From positions 264,668 through 328,667 of the forward strand of contig NZ_FQUP01000002.1 in NCBI RefSeq assembly GCF_900129325.1: a stretch of 64,000 nucleotides of DNA, given 5' to 3'. Below the pieces are notes generated by a model that ran no database searches, was not told the DNA's origin, and worked only from the letters and a program-made list of their open reading frames with translations. Source of the stretch: Kaistia soli DSM 19436 (GTDB lineage: Bacteria > Pseudomonadota > Alphaproteobacteria > Rhizobiales > Kaistiaceae). Within the stretch, counting starts at the first letter, position 1; each line of letters starts with the position of its first letter. Below, one piece after another: positions 47,899 through 57,775 of the stretch. Position numbers and translations under genes: made by a program.

Positions 47899-48327
47899 TC
47901 AGAACGGCTTGACCACAACGAGGATGACGATGGCGATCATCAGCACCGTCGGAACTTCGTTTGCCATCCGATAGCCGCGCTCGGAAACGGTATTCCGATC
48001 CTCGGCGAAGGCGCGCCGTTTGGCCGCAAGCCACATGTGGAAAGCGCTCATCACGATGACAAGAGCGAATTTCGCCATGAACCAGCCCTGACGTTCCCAG
48101 CCGCCCATCATCGCGATGGTGAGACCGGTGATCCACGTCACGATCATCGCCGGGTTCATGATGATGCGCAGCAGCTTCTGCTCCATCACCTTGAACGTCT
48201 CGGACTGAGGCGAGCCCTTGGGCGCAGCGGTGTGGTAGACGAAGAGACGCGGCAGATAGAAGATCCCCGCCATCCAGCTGATCACTGCGATGACATGTAG
48301 CGCCTTGATCCAGTCATAAGCCGCCAT
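47899..48327 (-). CDS. hemJ: Protoporphyrinogen oxidase HemJ
   Basis: A 142-residue membrane protein with four helices. The conserved heme-related His11 is in ALHVIAVISWMAGIFYLPRLFVYH, and LLRIIMNPAMIVTWITG and FMAKFALV contain further conserved residues. It oxidises protoporphyrinogen IX in bacteria that lack HemG/HemY. It lies 16 bases after hemE on the same strand, a shared heme operon. Confidence 0.94.
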   Translation of the reverse strand: MAAYDWIKALHVIAVISWMAGIFYLPRLFVYHTAAPKGSPQSETFKVMEQKLLRIIMNPAMIVTWITGLTIAMMGGWERQGWFMAKFALVIVMSAFHMWLAAKRRAFAEDRNTVSERGYRMANEVPTVLMIAIVILVVVKPF

Positions 48328-48343
48328 CGTTAAGCCTCCGCGT

Positions 48344-49363
48344 TCAGCCGCGAACGCGGCGGATCAGTTGCTCGACATGAGCGATCGGCGTCTCCGGCAC
48401 GATGCCGTGTCCGAGATTGAAGATGAACGGGCTGCCCTCCATCGCGGAGAGAATATCATCGATCGCGGCATCGAGCCCGGCGCCGCCTGCCAGCAGCAAC
48501 ATCGGATCGAGATTGCCCTGCAGCGCAGCGCGGCCGCGCAGCTCGGCCCGAACGGCATCCAGCGAGACCGTCCAGTCTACGCCCACGGCATCGACGCCCG
48601 TCTCGCCGACAAAATCGCCGATCGCGCGATCGGCGCCCTTGGGAAAGCCGATGATCCTGGCGCCCGGCACGCGCTCGCGGACGCCTTCGACGATGCGCGC
48701 GATGGGCTCGATCGTCCAGCGGCAAAAGCCCTCAGGCGAAAGGACGCCCGACCAGCTGTCGAAAATCTGCACGGCATCGGCGCCGGCTTCGAGCTGAGCT
48801 GCGAGATAATCGATCGAGGCGACGACCAGATGGTCGATCAGCTTTGCAAAGAGCTCCGGGTGTCGCGCCGCAAAGACACGCGTCGGCGCCTGATCCGTCG
48901 TGCCCCGGCCGGCGATCATATAGGTCGCGACCGTGAACGGAGCGCCGCAGAAGCCGATTAGAGCGGTCTCCCTGCCGAGCTGCCCCCGAGCCATTGAAAC
49001 CGTCTCCAGCACGGGCGTCAGACGTTCCGAAGCCCCTTCACTGGTCAGCGCTTCGATCCCGGCTGCATCGATCGGATCAAGCCGAGGTCCCTCGCCCTCG
49101 ACGAAACGAACGTCACGGCCAAGCGCCTTCGGAATGACCAGGATATCCGAGAAGAGAATTGCCGCATCGAAACCAAAGCGCTCGATCGGCTGCAGCGTCA
49201 CCGCGGTGGCCAGCTTCGGATTGAAACAGAGATCGAGGAAGCTGCCGGCCTCGGCGCGCAGCGCGCGGTATTCGGGCAAGTATCGGCCAGCCTGGCGCAT
49301 CAGCCAGATCGGCGGCGGTGTCACGGCCTCGCCGCCGAGGACCCGCAGCAGCTTCGAAGGCAT
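48344..49363 (-). CDS. hemE: Uroporphyrinogen decarboxylase
   Basis: A 339-residue enzyme of heme synthesis. The N-terminal [21 protein letters not shown] is the hallmark; [30 protein letters not shown] and [15 protein letters not shown] follow. The ATG at 49363 is preferred (AGGA five bases upstream, family-like start); an in-frame ATG exists at 49408. It borders the putative origin, as in Caulobacter and Rickettsia. Confidence 0.96.
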   Translation of the reverse strand: MPSKLLRVLGGEAVTPPPIWLMRQAGRYLPEYRALRAEAGSFLDLCFNPKLATAVTLQPIERFGFDAAILFSDILVIPKALGRDVRFVEGEGPRLDPIDAAGIEALTSEGASERLTPVLETVSMARGQLGRETALIGFCGAPFTVATYMIAGRGTTDQAPTRVFAARHPELFAKLIDHLVVASIDYLAAQLEAGADAVQIFDSWSGVLSPEGFCRWTIEPIARIVEGVRERVPGARIIGFPKGADRAIGDFVGETGVDAVGVDWTVSLDAVRAELRGRAALQGNLDPMLLLAGGAGLDAAIDDILSAMEGSPFIFNLGHGIVPETPIAHVEQLIRRVRG

Positions 49364-49591
49364 TTCGTCCTGTCGCGATCCGCTGTCCACCGGGACCCTC
49401 TTAATCAAAAGGAAGACTCTAGATTCTGGATTCTTCTTCTTCTTGGCGGGGGATTAGCGTCATTCAGCACCGTCCACAATCGCGCGGCTCTGCGGCATAC
49501 CATCCGAAGACGGCGAAGCAGGTTCTGGGGACATGTGGAGAAGCTTACCACGCCGTCAGCCTATCGGCTTGAATCGCCACAGGAGTTTCAT

Positions 49592-49613
49592 GATCGTTAA
49601 AATTGGAACGATC
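49592..49613. repeat. Inverted repeat inside the putative origin
   Basis: GATCGTT (49592-49598) and AACGATC (49607-49613) are perfect complements around the eight-base AT-rich spacer AAAATTGG. It may bind a protein or mark a region of helix opening. Confidence 0.6.
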
Positions 49614-49625
49614 TGCGCCGGGCTG

Positions 49626-49640
49626 TTAACGAAGTGTTAG
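49626..49640. promoter_or_regulatory. CtrA-like binding site in the putative origin
   Basis: TTAA-N7-TTAG at 49626-49640. The CtrA consensus is TTAA-N7-TTAA, so seven of eight fixed bases match with exact spacing. In Caulobacter, CtrA sites in the origin silence replication in swarmer cells. Confidence 0.5.
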
Positions 49641-49808
49641 GAATTGGGGCACTGCTGCCGCAATTCCCGATTCCAGCCTTAGCGGGATAATCCTGTCCCC
49701 AACCCCAGCCCCTGTTGATCGTTTTGAGCGCTTCGGGGACAGTCGGGCGATGGTGCGTCCGTGCCGGGCATTTGTCCGCGCATCGTCCACAGGCCTGGGG
49801 ACAATCGT

Positions 49809-50645
49809 GTGAAGAGCGAGCCGCGACATCTGCATCTCCATCTCGTGTCGGATGCGACCGGCGAAACGCTGATCACGGTCGCCCGGGCGGCATCCGCCCA
49901 ATATCCGAGCGTTTCCGTCATCGAGCATCTTCATGCCATGACGCGTTCGCCGAAACAGGTCGAGCGGATTCTGGCCGATATCGAGCGCGAACCCGGCATC
50001 GTCCTGTTCACGCTGGTCGACCGCAGCATCGCTGATCCGCTTGAAAGTGGCTGCCGACTGATTGCGGTGCCCTGTTTCTCGGTGCTCGATCCCGTGCTGC
50101 AGGTGTTCCAGTCCTATCTTGGCGCCTCGCGGGAAGGCCGGGCGGGCGCGCAGCATGCGCTGGATGGCGACTATTTCCGCCGGATCGAGGCGCTCACTTT
50201 CGCGATGATGCATGACGACGGCCAGCTGCCGGAAGAACTCGACCTTGCCGACATCGTCATCATCGGCGTCAGCCGAACATCAAAGACGCCGACGAGCATC
50301 TATCTCGCCAATCGCGGCGTGCGCACGGCGAATATCCCGATCGTTCCTGGTGTCGCTCTGCCGGCCGAACTGGAGCAGGTGACGAACCCGTTGATCGTCG
50401 GCCTGGTCGCGACGCCGGATCGGATCGTGCAGATGCGCGAGAATCGGGTCCTCGCCTTCTCCTCGCTCGGCAATGACGATCCCTATGTCGACCGTGCCGC
50501 CGTCGCGGCCGAAATCGCCTCGACGCGGCGCATCTGCGCCCGCAAGGGCTGGCCGGTGATCGATGTGACCCGAAGGTCGATCGAGGAAACGGCGACCGCG
50601 ATCCTCGCGCTGCGTCGCGGCGGCGAACATGGACGGCGGGAATGA
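49809..50645 (+). CDS. ppsR: Pyruvate, phosphate dikinase regulatory protein (DUF299)
   Basis: A 278-residue bifunctional kinase/phosphorylase of PPDK or PEP synthase. The start GTG 49809 gives [20 protein letters not shown], the family N-terminus; a longer frame from 49761 would run into the origin. The P-loop is [15 protein letters not shown], and a later [16 protein letters not shown] is typical. It opens a tightly coupled row ppsR-maf-aroE-coaE. Confidence 0.93.
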   Translation: MKSEPRHLHLHLVSDATGETLITVARAASAQYPSVSVIEHLHAMTRSPKQVERILADIEREPGIVLFTLVDRSIADPLESGCRLIAVPCFSVLDPVLQVFQSYLGASREGRAGAQHALDGDYFRRIEALTFAMMHDDGQLPEELDLADIVIIGVSRTSKTPTSIYLANRGVRTANIPIVPGVALPAELEQVTNPLIVGLVATPDRIVQMRENRVLAFSSLGNDDPYVDRAAVAAEIASTRRICARKGWPVIDVTRRSIEETATAILALRRGGEHGRRE

Positions 50646-51253
50646 CGCGGATCGTCCTTGCCTCCACGAGCCATGCGCGACGTCTCCTGCTGACGAATGC
50701 CGGCGTCGCGTTTGAGAGTATCGCTGCGCCGGTCGACGAACGTGCGCTGGAAACGCCGCTGATCGCGGCCGGCGCCAGCCCGTCCGATATTGCGCTGGCG
50801 CTCGCCGAAGCGAAGGCCCATGCAGTGCTTGTGCTTCATCCTGACGCGCTGGTCATCGGGGGCGATCAGGTGCTGGATCTCGATGGCGAGCGGCTGGTGA
50901 AGCCAGGGAATCGCTCGGGAGCGGCGGCGCAGATCGCGTGTCTCGCCGGCCGCACGCATGTCCTTCGCACAGCCGTTGCGATCGCGCAGCGCGGCGAGAT
51001 CGTCTGGCGGCATGTAGAGAGCGCGACACTTACGATGCGACCGCTCACCGCGAGGGCGATCGAGCGCTATCTTGATGACGCCGGCGACGGCATTTTCGGT
51101 TCGGTCGGTGCCTATCATCTGGAAGAACGTGGAATTCGGCTGTTCTCGGCGATCGAAGGAGATTATTTCAGCATTCTCGGCCTGCCGTTGCTTCCCCTTC
51201 TTGAAGCACTGCGTGATGCAGGCGCCATCGACGGGGACGAAGCTCCAGCATGA
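50642..51253 (+). CDS. maf: Maf-family nucleoside triphosphate pyrophosphatase
   Basis: A 203-residue house-cleaning pyrophosphatase. It begins with [18 protein letters not shown], the S-x-S-x-R-R motif of Maf; [22 protein letters not shown] carries the conserved DQ, and [26 protein letters not shown] is the C-terminal signature. It overlaps both neighbours by four bases. Confidence 0.93.
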   Translation: MTRIVLASTSHARRLLLTNAGVAFESIAAPVDERALETPLIAAGASPSDIALALAEAKAHAVLVLHPDALVIGGDQVLDLDGERLVKPGNRSGAAAQIACLAGRTHVLRTAVAIAQRGEIVWRHVESATLTMRPLTARAIERYLDDAGDGIFGSVGAYHLEERGIRLFSAIEGDYFSILGLPLLPLLEALRDAGAIDGDEAPA

Positions 51254-52098
51254 GCGCATCGAAGATCCCGACCGCTGCCGTTCTTGGCTGGCCGATCAAG
51301 CATTCGCGTTCGCCGCTCATCCACCGGCATTGGCTGACGCGCTATGGCATCGAGGGTGACTATGTCCGCCATGCGGTCGCGCCAGAGGAAATCGGCGAAT
51401 TCCTGTCCGGATTCGCCGGCGGCCCCTTTATAGGCGCCAATGTCACCGTGCCGCACAAGGAAGCGGCCTTCGCTGCGGTTGCGAAGGCGGATGCGGTCGC
51501 GACTGCACTCGGTGCCGTCAACACACTGTGGCTGGAGAAGGGTGATCTCATCGGCAGCAACACGGACGCGTTGGGCTTCCTCGCCAATCTCGATCAGTAT
51601 GTTCCGGATTTTGGCGCCGGCGGCGGCCCGGCGATTGTGCTCGGTGCCGGCGGCGCGGCGCGGGCTGTGATCCATGCCTTGAAGACGCGCGGTTTCGCGC
51701 CGGTTTATGTCGTCAATCGCAGCCTCGACCGTGCCGAGGCCATGGTGACGCGCTTTGGGCCGCCGGTCGTCGCTGCAACCTGGCAGGACGTGCCGGGCCT
51801 CCTCAAGGAGGCAACCCTCCTGGTCAACACGACATCGCTCGGGATGGAGGGGCAGCCGCCGCTCGAGATCGACCTTGAACCGGTACAGGACACGATGCTG
51901 GTGACCGATATCGTCTATGCGCCGCTCGAAACGCCGCTGCTGAAGGCGGCGCGGGTACGCGGGCTTGCCACGGTCGACGGGCTCGGCATGCTGCTCCATC
52001 AGGCCGCGCCCGGCTTCGAGCGGTGGTTCGGCGTGCGGCCGGAGGTGACGGATGAGCTCCGCCGCATCATCCTTTCGGATATGGGCGTCGCCGCGTGA
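51250..52098 (+). CDS. aroE: Shikimate dehydrogenase
   Basis: A 282-residue NADPH enzyme of aromatic amino-acid synthesis. AVLGWPIKHSRSPLIH is the shikimate-binding start; Lys70 in NVTVPHKE is catalytic; VLGAGGAARAVIHAL is the cofactor loop; VNTTSLGMEGQPPL and the DIVYAPLETPLL segment follow. Coupled by ATGA to maf and to coaE. Confidence 0.95.
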   Translation: MSASKIPTAAVLGWPIKHSRSPLIHRHWLTRYGIEGDYVRHAVAPEEIGEFLSGFAGGPFIGANVTVPHKEAAFAAVAKADAVATALGAVNTLWLEKGDLIGSNTDALGFLANLDQYVPDFGAGGGPAIVLGAGGAARAVIHALKTRGFAPVYVVNRSLDRAEAMVTRFGPPVVAATWQDVPGLLKEATLLVNTTSLGMEGQPPLEIDLEPVQDTMLVTDIVYAPLETPLLKAARVRGLATVDGLGMLLHQAAPGFERWFGVRPEVTDELRRIILSDMGVAA

Positions 52099-52715
52099 TC
52101 ACGCTCGGCCTCACCGGCTCGATCGGCATGGGCAAGTCGACGACCGCAGCGATGTTCGCGGCGCGTGGGGCTGCCGTCTACAACGCCGACACGGCTGTTC
52201 ACGCGCTCTACAGGCCTGGCGGCGCCGCGGTCGCGCCGGTGAGCGACCTGTTTCCGGACGCAGTGAAGGATGGCACGATCGACCGGGGCTTGCTCGGGGC
52301 TCTGGTCCAGAACGATCCGGCGCGGCTTGCGGCGCTCGAGGCGGTGGTGCATCCGCTGGTGCGGGCCGAGGAGCGCGCCTTCCGCGTGGCCGCGCATCAG
52401 GCTGGACGCCTTGTCGCGGTGCTAGACATCCCGCTGCTGCTGGAGACACAGGGCGAAAGCCGTGTCGATGCCGTCGTCGTCGTGTCGGCGCCGGAAGCCA
52501 TCCAGCGCGACCGTGTCCTCGCCCGGCCCGGCATGACAGAAGCGCGGTTCAAGGTGATCCTCGCCCGGCAGATGGCGGATGGGGAGAAACGCCGTCGCGC
52601 GCATTTCATCGTCCCGACCGGAAGCGGCCTTTCCCAGGCAGCCCGAACTGTCGACGACATCCTGCGGGCAGTCGCGCCTGTCGCAGCTGCGAGGGGAACG
52701 CCGCGCCTTGACTGA
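52095..52715 (+). CDS. coaE: Dephospho-CoA kinase
   Basis: A 206-residue P-loop kinase for the last step of coenzyme A synthesis. It begins at a GTG overlapping aroE and carries LGLTGSIGMGKSTTA (Lys15), VYNADTAVHALY, and VLDIPLLLET. Its 3' end overlaps the next frame by eight bases. Confidence 0.95.
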   Translation: MITLGLTGSIGMGKSTTAAMFAARGAAVYNADTAVHALYRPGGAAVAPVSDLFPDAVKDGTIDRGLLGALVQNDPARLAALEAVVHPLVRAEERAFRVAAHQAGRLVAVLDIPLLLETQGESRVDAVVVVSAPEAIQRDRVLARPGMTEARFKVILARQMADGEKRRRAHFIVPTGSGLSQAARTVDDILRAVAPVAAARGTPRLD

Positions 52716-53445
52716 CGATCTCCTTTACGCCGATCCGGAACTGGTCCGGTTCTATGACTGGGAGAATCCCTGGACGGAGAGCTTCTCGTTCTTCGCAGAT
52801 CTGGTCGAGGGCTCCGACCGCGTGCTCGACCTCGGCTGCGGCACGGGCCTCTTCGGGGCCGAACTGGCGCGTCGCGGCCATCGTGTGACGGGCTGTGATC
52901 CGGCCGGTGCGATGCTGGACGTGGCGCGCCGTCGTCCTGACGGGGAAAAGGTGCGCTGGATAGAGGCCGATGCGCGATCCCTCGCTCTGGACGAGCCCTT
53001 CGACATGATCGTGATGACTGGCCATGCCTACCAGACGCTGCTGGCTCCGGCCGATCGCGCGTCGTTGTTCGCCGTCATCGCGCGCCACCTCGCGCCCGGC
53101 GGACATTTCTTCTTCGACAGCCGCAATCCGGAGGCGCGCGCGTGGGAGCTATGGACGGCCGACGCAACCCGGGCAACGCTGCCGCATCCGGTTTTCGGAA
53201 TGGTCGAGCGCTGGAACGACGTCGTGTTCGATGCAGAATCGGGCGTCGTCACCTATGGCACACACTATCGTCTGGACGATGGCCGGCTCTTCGAGGCGCA
53301 GTCGAGGATCGCTTTTGCACGAAAGGACGAAATCGAGCGCGAGATTGCGGCTGCCGGCCTTCGCGTCGATCGCTGGATGGGCGACTATGAGGGCAGTCCA
53401 TTCACAGCCAAGAGCCGGGAGATCATTCCGTTCGGCTCGCTCTGA
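52708..53445 (+). CDS. Class I SAM-dependent methyltransferase
   Basis: About 245 residues. The SAM motif VLDLGCGTGLFGAELARRGHRVTGCDPAGAML is followed by an EADARSLAL motif and a post-motif HLAPGGHFFFDSRNP. The start is not certain: no ATG fits, and I take the TTG at 52708 (GAGGGG 11 bases upstream), which overlaps coaE by eight bases. The substrate is unknown. It separates coaE from dnaQ, which are usually adjacent in this order of bacteria. Confidence 0.8.
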   Translation: MTDDLLYADPELVRFYDWENPWTESFSFFADLVEGSDRVLDLGCGTGLFGAELARRGHRVTGCDPAGAMLDVARRRPDGEKVRWIEADARSLALDEPFDMIVMTGHAYQTLLAPADRASLFAVIARHLAPGGHFFFDSRNPEARAWELWTADATRATLPHPVFGMVERWNDVVFDAESGVVTYGTHYRLDDGRLFEAQSRIAFARKDEIEREIAAAGLRVDRWMGDYEGSPFTAKSREIIPFGSL

Positions 53446-53518
53446 AGCAGTGCTTTGGCTATGATCGGCAGCGGCCCCGGCGAGGAACGCAGCCGGCGGC
53501 GAGGATTGATGAGAACCG

Positions 53519-54235
53519 ATGCGCGAAATCGTCTTCGATACCGAAACCACCGGCCTCGACCCGTTGAAGGGAGACCGGCTTGTCGAAATCGGCTGTATCG
53601 AGCTCTATAACCACCTGCCGACCGGCCGCCATTTCCATGTCTATATCAATCCGGAACGCTCGATGCCGGACGAGGCGTTCCGTGTGCACGGCCTATCGAC
53701 TGAGTTTCTCGCGGACAAGCCGCTCTTCGCCGCCGTCGCAGGGGAATTCGCTGACTTTATCGGTGATGCCCCCCTGATCGCCCACAACGCGACCTTCGAC
53801 ATCGGCTTCATCAACGCGGAATTCGCTCGGCTCGGCATGCCGGCTGTTGCGTCGGCGCGGGTCGTCGACACGCTGATGCTGGCGCGCAAGAAGCACCCGA
53901 ACGGTCCGAACTCGCTGGATGCGCTCTGCGCGCGCTATGGGGTGGACACGTCGAAGCGCACGCTGCATGGCGGTCTTCTCGACGCGCAGCTGCTGGCCGA
54001 TGTCTATCTGGAACTGATCGGCGGTCGCCAGCCGGGCCTGATCCTCGTCACCGAGCAGGAGGTCGCAGCAGCGGCGACCGTTGCGGCGAGTGGCGGCGTG
54101 CGGCCGATCCTCGTGCGTCCAGCGCCTCTGCCCTCGCGCCTCACGGAGGCGGATCGCGCCGCGCATGCCGCGCTGGTCGGCAAGCTGAGCGGCGCGATCT
54201 GGTCGTCCTATCTTGAAGCGGAACGCCAGGCCTGA
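53519..54235 (+). CDS. dnaQ: DNA polymerase III epsilon subunit
   Basis: A 238-residue proofreading exonuclease. DEDDh residues are visible: D7 and E9 in FDTETTGLD, the Asp in HNATFDIGF near 97, and His/Asp in LHGGLLDAQLLADVY near 156. The C-terminal tail would bind the alpha subunit. Convergent with secB, three bases between stops. Confidence 0.95.
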   Translation: MREIVFDTETTGLDPLKGDRLVEIGCIELYNHLPTGRHFHVYINPERSMPDEAFRVHGLSTEFLADKPLFAAVAGEFADFIGDAPLIAHNATFDIGFINAEFARLGMPAVASARVVDTLMLARKKHPNGPNSLDALCARYGVDTSKRTLHGGLLDAQLLADVYLELIGGRQPGLILVTEQEVAAAATVAASGGVRPILVRPAPLPSRLTEADRAAHAALVGKLSGAIWSSYLEAERQA

Positions 54236-54238
54236 GCG

Positions 54239-54721
54239 TCAGCTCGGACGGCCGCTCGGCTGGTTCTGCGAGAATTCCATCAGGCGCTGGCGATAGAGCG
54301 CCGTGAAATCGACCGGGTCGATCAACAGTGGTGGGAAGCCGCCATTGCGCGTCATGTCGGCCAGGATCTGCCGCGCGAACGGGAACAGCAGTCGCGGGCA
54401 TTCGATCATCAAGAGAGGCGCGAGATTTTCCTTCGGCACATTGGCGATGCGGAAAATGCCGGCATAGAGCAGCTCCGCGACGAACAGCACCTGGTCGCCG
54501 TCGGTCGCCTTGCCCTCAAGCCGCAGCTCGACTTCGAAATCCTCGGCGTCGAGCGGATTGGCCGAAACATTGATGCCGATATTGATCGAAGGCGCCGTCC
54601 GGCGCGGACCAAGCGAGCGCGGCGCTTCCGGATTCTCGAACGACTGGTCCTTCACATATTGCGTCAGGACGGAAAGATTCGGCTGGCCCTGGTTCGGGTC
54701 GACCTCGGTGCTGTCTGCCAT
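54239..54721 (-). CDS. secB: Protein-export chaperone SecB
   Basis: A 160-residue tetrameric chaperone that hands unfolded preproteins to SecA. The family pattern is [23 protein letters not shown] and [23 protein letters not shown], then [52 protein letters not shown]. The start ATG 54721 has GAGGG about ten bases upstream; the frame runs much farther as a GC-rich shadow. The fxsA gene often found between secB and timA is absent. Confidence 0.95.
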   Translation of the reverse strand: MADSTEVDPNQGQPNLSVLTQYVKDQSFENPEAPRSLGPRRTAPSINIGINVSANPLDAEDFEVELRLEGKATDGDQVLFVAELLYAGIFRIANVPKENLAPLLMIECPRLLFPFARQILADMTRNGGFPPLLIDPVDFTALYRQRLMEFSQNQPSGRPS

Positions 54722-54982
54722 GAACTGGCGCTCCCTCGACGTAAGATCGGCCGCTCCGGCCGCATCCTTCTGGCGTGGCTCGCTAACACTTCCGCCCCCG
54801 TGATACAAGCTTGCAAGGCCGGCCTTCCGCCGGCTGCCGCGGCGAGCCCTTGACAGCATCGACCCCGATCTGTCTTCAACGGGAAAGTGCACTTGGATCG
54901 ACGCTCCCAGATACCAGATAAAGGGGAGCATCGGCTTGCAGGGACCGGCCTCGCGGCCTGAGAGGATTGGGACGCCTTCGGC

Positions 54983-55729
54983 ATGAACGGCTTCGTCGAC
55001 ATTTACACGCTGATCTTCCTCGTGCTCGCGGTGGTGATCTTCTGGAAACTTCGGGGCGTGCTCGGACAGCGGACGGGCAGCGAACGCCCGCCTTTCGATC
55101 CGTTCACACGCAAGAGCGCCAATGACGCCAACGGCAAGCCGCTCGACGCGCGCCCCGTCGAGGTTCCCCGGGGCGACAAGGTGATCCCGATGCCGCGGCG
55201 CGACGGGGTCGATGCCCCTGCCGCTACCGTCGATGTTGTCGCGGATCGCATCTCGGCCTATGCGCCGGAGGGATCGCCACTGGCGACCGCGCTCGCCGCG
55301 ATCATGGCGGCGGATCGCAATTTCGACCCCAAGCAATTCCTCGATGGCGCCCGCACCGCCTATGAGATGATCGTCACGGCCTTTGCCGAAGGCGATCGCA
55401 AGGCGCTGAAGCCCCTGCTCGGCCGCGAGGTCTATGACGGCTTTGCCGGAGCCATCACCGAGCGCGAACAGCGTGGCGAGACGGTCGAGTTCAATTTCGT
55501 TGGCATCGACAAGGCCGAACTGGTCGACGCGGCGATGAAGGGTAAGTCGGCGCAGGTCACCGCACGCTTCGTCTCCAAGCTCGTCTCCGCGACGCGCAAT
55601 AAGGCCGGCGAGGTTGTGGACGGTGATCCGGTCGTGGTCGCCGATGTCACGGATATCTGGACCTTCGCGCGCGACACGTCGTCCCGCGATCCCAACTGGC
55701 TGCTCGTCGCCACCGAAACCGTCGAATAG
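54983..55729 (+). CDS. Tim44/TimA-family membrane-anchored adaptor protein
   Basis: A 248-residue protein with one N-terminal membrane helix ([23 protein letters not shown]), a Pro-rich linker, and a Tim44-like C-terminal domain (about 115-245; [28 protein letters not shown]). Its place between secB and mltA is conserved in Rhizobiales. Relatives bind a partner membrane protein; precise role unclear. The 261-base upstream gap contains a TTGACA word (54849) and a palindrome AAGTGCACTT (54885) but no clear -10. Confidence 0.88.
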   Translation: MNGFVDIYTLIFLVLAVVIFWKLRGVLGQRTGSERPPFDPFTRKSANDANGKPLDARPVEVPRGDKVIPMPRRDGVDAPAATVDVVADRISAYAPEGSPLATALAAIMAADRNFDPKQFLDGARTAYEMIVTAFAEGDRKALKPLLGREVYDGFAGAITEREQRGETVEFNFVGIDKAELVDAAMKGKSAQVTARFVSKLVSATRNKAGEVVDGDPVVVADVTDIWTFARDTSSRDPNWLLVATETVE

Positions 55730-55740
55730 CGGAGCCGCCC

Positions 55741-56832
55741 GTGACCTCGGGGGAAGTGGGTCCGCTCGTGCCGGTCGGCTTCGACACGCTTGCCGGCTGG
55801 AATGAGGACGACCATGCGAGCGCCTTTCGGGCGTTTCGTCTTTCGGCCGCCTATATTTCCGACAAGCCGCCAAAAACCCGGGCGCTCGGCGTCGACGGCG
55901 AGGCGCTTTCGGCTGTCGCGCGGCAGGCGCTGGCCCTGCCGGAAGCGCTCGATGCGGGTACCGCGCGCGTGTTCTTCGAAACGCATTTTCTGCCACATGA
56001 GGGTGCGGCGGGCGACGGGTTCTTCACCGGCTATTACGAGCCCGAGGCGGATGCCTCACGCGTCGCAGACGACCGCTTCCAGACGCCTCTTTTGTGTCCA
56101 CCGGTGGAACTCGTCGAGGTCGACGAGACGGCGCCACCCCCGGGCTTGCCGCCCGGCATGCGCTTTGCCCGAAAAGTCGCCACCGGCTTCGAGCCCTTCT
56201 TCGATCGCGGCGCGATCATGGCTGGCGCGCTCGACGGCCGTGGCCTGGAGATCGCCTATCTCGCCGATGCGGTCGAAGCCTACTTCGTCCACGTGCAGGG
56301 GGCGGCCCGGCTGCGGATGCGGGATGGCACCCTGCTGCGCGTCACCTATGCGGCGAAATCCGGCCATGACTATCGCTCGATTGGCCGCGAATTGCTCGAT
56401 CGCGGCGCGCTGCAGCGCGGCGGCGTAACCATGCAGTCGATCCGCGCCTGGCTCGCCGACCATCCGGACGAGGCGGCCGCCGTGATGGCGTCGAACCCGT
56501 CCTACATCTTCTTCCGCGAAGCGCCCGTGGAGGACGCGTCGCTCGGCCCGATCGCCGCCGCCAAGGTCCCGCTTTCGGCCGGCCGCAGTCTTGCGGTCGA
56601 CAGGACCTTGCATACCTTCCACGCGCCGATCTGGATCGAGACCAGCGTCCCGGAGCCGCATGGTCTGTCACCGTTCCGGCGGCTGCTCATCGCGCAGGAT
56701 ACCGGCTCGGCCATTCTCGGTCCGGGGCGCGGCGACATCTTTTTTGGCTCCGGCGATGCGGCCGGCGAGACGGCCGGGCGCATGCAGGCGAAGGGCCGCT
56801 TTGTGACCTTCCTCCCCCGGTCGCCGCAATGA
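55741..56832 (+). CDS. mltA: Membrane-bound lytic murein transglycosylase A
   Basis: A 363-residue MltA with GTG start. The body has [23 protein letters not shown] and the catalytic 3D domain [26 protein letters not shown] with the essential Asp in AQDTGSA. There is no lipobox or signal peptide in the first 40 residues, unlike E. coli MltA. Such a start is common in this group, and export remains to be explained. It overlaps the Smr gene by four bases. Confidence 0.92.
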   Translation: MTSGEVGPLVPVGFDTLAGWNEDDHASAFRAFRLSAAYISDKPPKTRALGVDGEALSAVARQALALPEALDAGTARVFFETHFLPHEGAAGDGFFTGYYEPEADASRVADDRFQTPLLCPPVELVEVDETAPPPGLPPGMRFARKVATGFEPFFDRGAIMAGALDGRGLEIAYLADAVEAYFVHVQGAARLRMRDGTLLRVTYAAKSGHDYRSIGRELLDRGALQRGGVTMQSIRAWLADHPDEAAAVMASNPSYIFFREAPVEDASLGPIAAAKVPLSAGRSLAVDRTLHTFHAPIWIETSVPEPHGLSPFRRLLIAQDTGSAILGPGRGDIFFGSGDAAGETAGRMQAKGRFVTFLPRSPQ

Positions 56833-57398
56833 GCCGCCGCCGCCGCGGCCTCTCGTCGGAAGAGCGGACGCTCTGGGCCACCGTCGCGCGAACCGCCGTG
56901 CCGCTTCGTGCGGATGAGGCGATCGCGCCGGAGCCCGCACTGTCGGAACCAGTGACTGAGGAGATGCTGGCGGCGTTGCCGGCACCGGACAAGGCAGTGG
57001 CGCCGGCCGCGCAGAAGCCGAAGACCCCGCCGCTCGCGGCGATCGAGCGGCGGACGCTCAATCGCGTCGCCCGCGGCATCCAGGGCATCGACGGCCGCAT
57101 CGACCTGCATGGCTTGACCCAGCACGACGCCCATCATCGCCTCCGCGCCTTCCTGGTCGGCGCGCAGGCGCGGGGCGCGAAGCTGGTTCTGGTCATTACG
57201 GGCAAGGGACGCGACGGAGACGTCACGCATGCGGCGCATTTCGGCGAGATGGAGCGCGGCGTGCTGCGCCGGCGTGTCCCGCAATGGCTCGCCGAGCCAG
57301 GGATCCGCGATATCGTCATCGGATTCGAGGAGGCCCATCGCAGCCACGGCGGCGGCGGCGCGCTCTATGTGCGCATCCGCCGACGCCGCGAGGGTTGA
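56829..57398 (+). CDS. Smr-domain protein
   Basis: A 189-residue protein. A flexible Pro/Ala-rich N-terminus (to about residue 75) precedes a Smr domain: GRIDLHGLTQHDAHHRLRAFL with DLHG, LVLVITGKGRDG with the GxG loop, and GALYVRIRR at the end. Smr domains bind or nick branched nucleic acid or cleave mRNA on stalled ribosomes. Coupled to mltA and followed by an XRE regulator. Confidence 0.92.
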   Translation: MSRRRRGLSSEERTLWATVARTAVPLRADEAIAPEPALSEPVTEEMLAALPAPDKAVAPAAQKPKTPPLAAIERRTLNRVARGIQGIDGRIDLHGLTQHDAHHRLRAFLVGAQARGAKLVLVITGKGRDGDVTHAAHFGEMERGVLRRRVPQWLAEPGIRDIVIGFEEAHRSHGGGGALYVRIRRRREG

Positions 57399-57401
57399 GC
57401 C

Positions 57402-57770
57402 ATGACGCCGTTCGGGCGACGGTTGCGTGAGATGCGCGCCGAGCGGGGCGTTTCGCTGAAGGACATGGCGGAGGCCATCGGCGTGTCGAGCGCCTATCTC
57501 TCGGCGCTCGAACATGGCCGACGCGGCCGGCCGACCTGGCTGATGATCCAGCGCATCATCGCCTATTTCAATGTGATCTGGGACGATGCAGAGGAATTGC
57601 AGCGCCTCGCGGCACGCTCGCATCCAAAGGTCACGATCGAGACGGCCGGCCTCGCTGCCGAGGCGACCGAACTCGCCAATCTTCTGGCTGACGAGATCGC
57701 CGATCTGTCGCCGGAAGCCCTCAGAACCCTAAAGGCCGTCATTCTCGCGGCGACACGGCGCAAGCCCTGA
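57402..57770 (+). CDS. XRE-family helix-turn-helix regulator
   Basis: A 122-residue regulator. The N-terminal helix-turn-helix is LREMRAERGVSLKDMAEAIGVSSAYLSALEHGRRGRPTW. The C-terminal half is helical and has no recognised ligand domain. It starts three bases after the Smr stop, so it belongs to the timA-mltA-smr operon. Target unknown. Confidence 0.9.
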   Translation: MTPFGRRLREMRAERGVSLKDMAEAIGVSSAYLSALEHGRRGRPTWLMIQRIIAYFNVIWDDAEELQRLAARSHPKVTIETAGLAAEATELANLLADEIADLSPEALRTLKAVILAATRRKP

Positions 57771-57775
57771 AGGCG

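Larger units (their letters stand above)
49364..49808. other. oriC: Probable chromosomal replication origin (oriC)
   Basis: A 445-base non-coding gap between divergent hemE and ppsR. It holds four GANTC sites (49422, 49429, 49571, 49669), a CtrA-like site, a 22-base inverted repeat, and DnaA-box-like words: TTCTCCACA on the minus strand (49534-49542, 8/9 to TTATCCACA), TCGTCCACA (49783-49791, 7/9) and CCGTCCACA (49470-49478, 6/9). TGGGGACA/TGTCCCCA occurs at 49526, 49694, 49734 (one mismatch) and 49796. The left end is T/C- and A-rich (49400-49445). Established knowledge: oriC lies next to hemE in Caulobacter and several Rhizobiales. Confidence 0.75.

Noticed and set aside
54722-55996. A long N-terminal extension of SecB
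   Set aside because: It lies antisense to the Tim44-like and mltA genes; SecB is complete from 54721.
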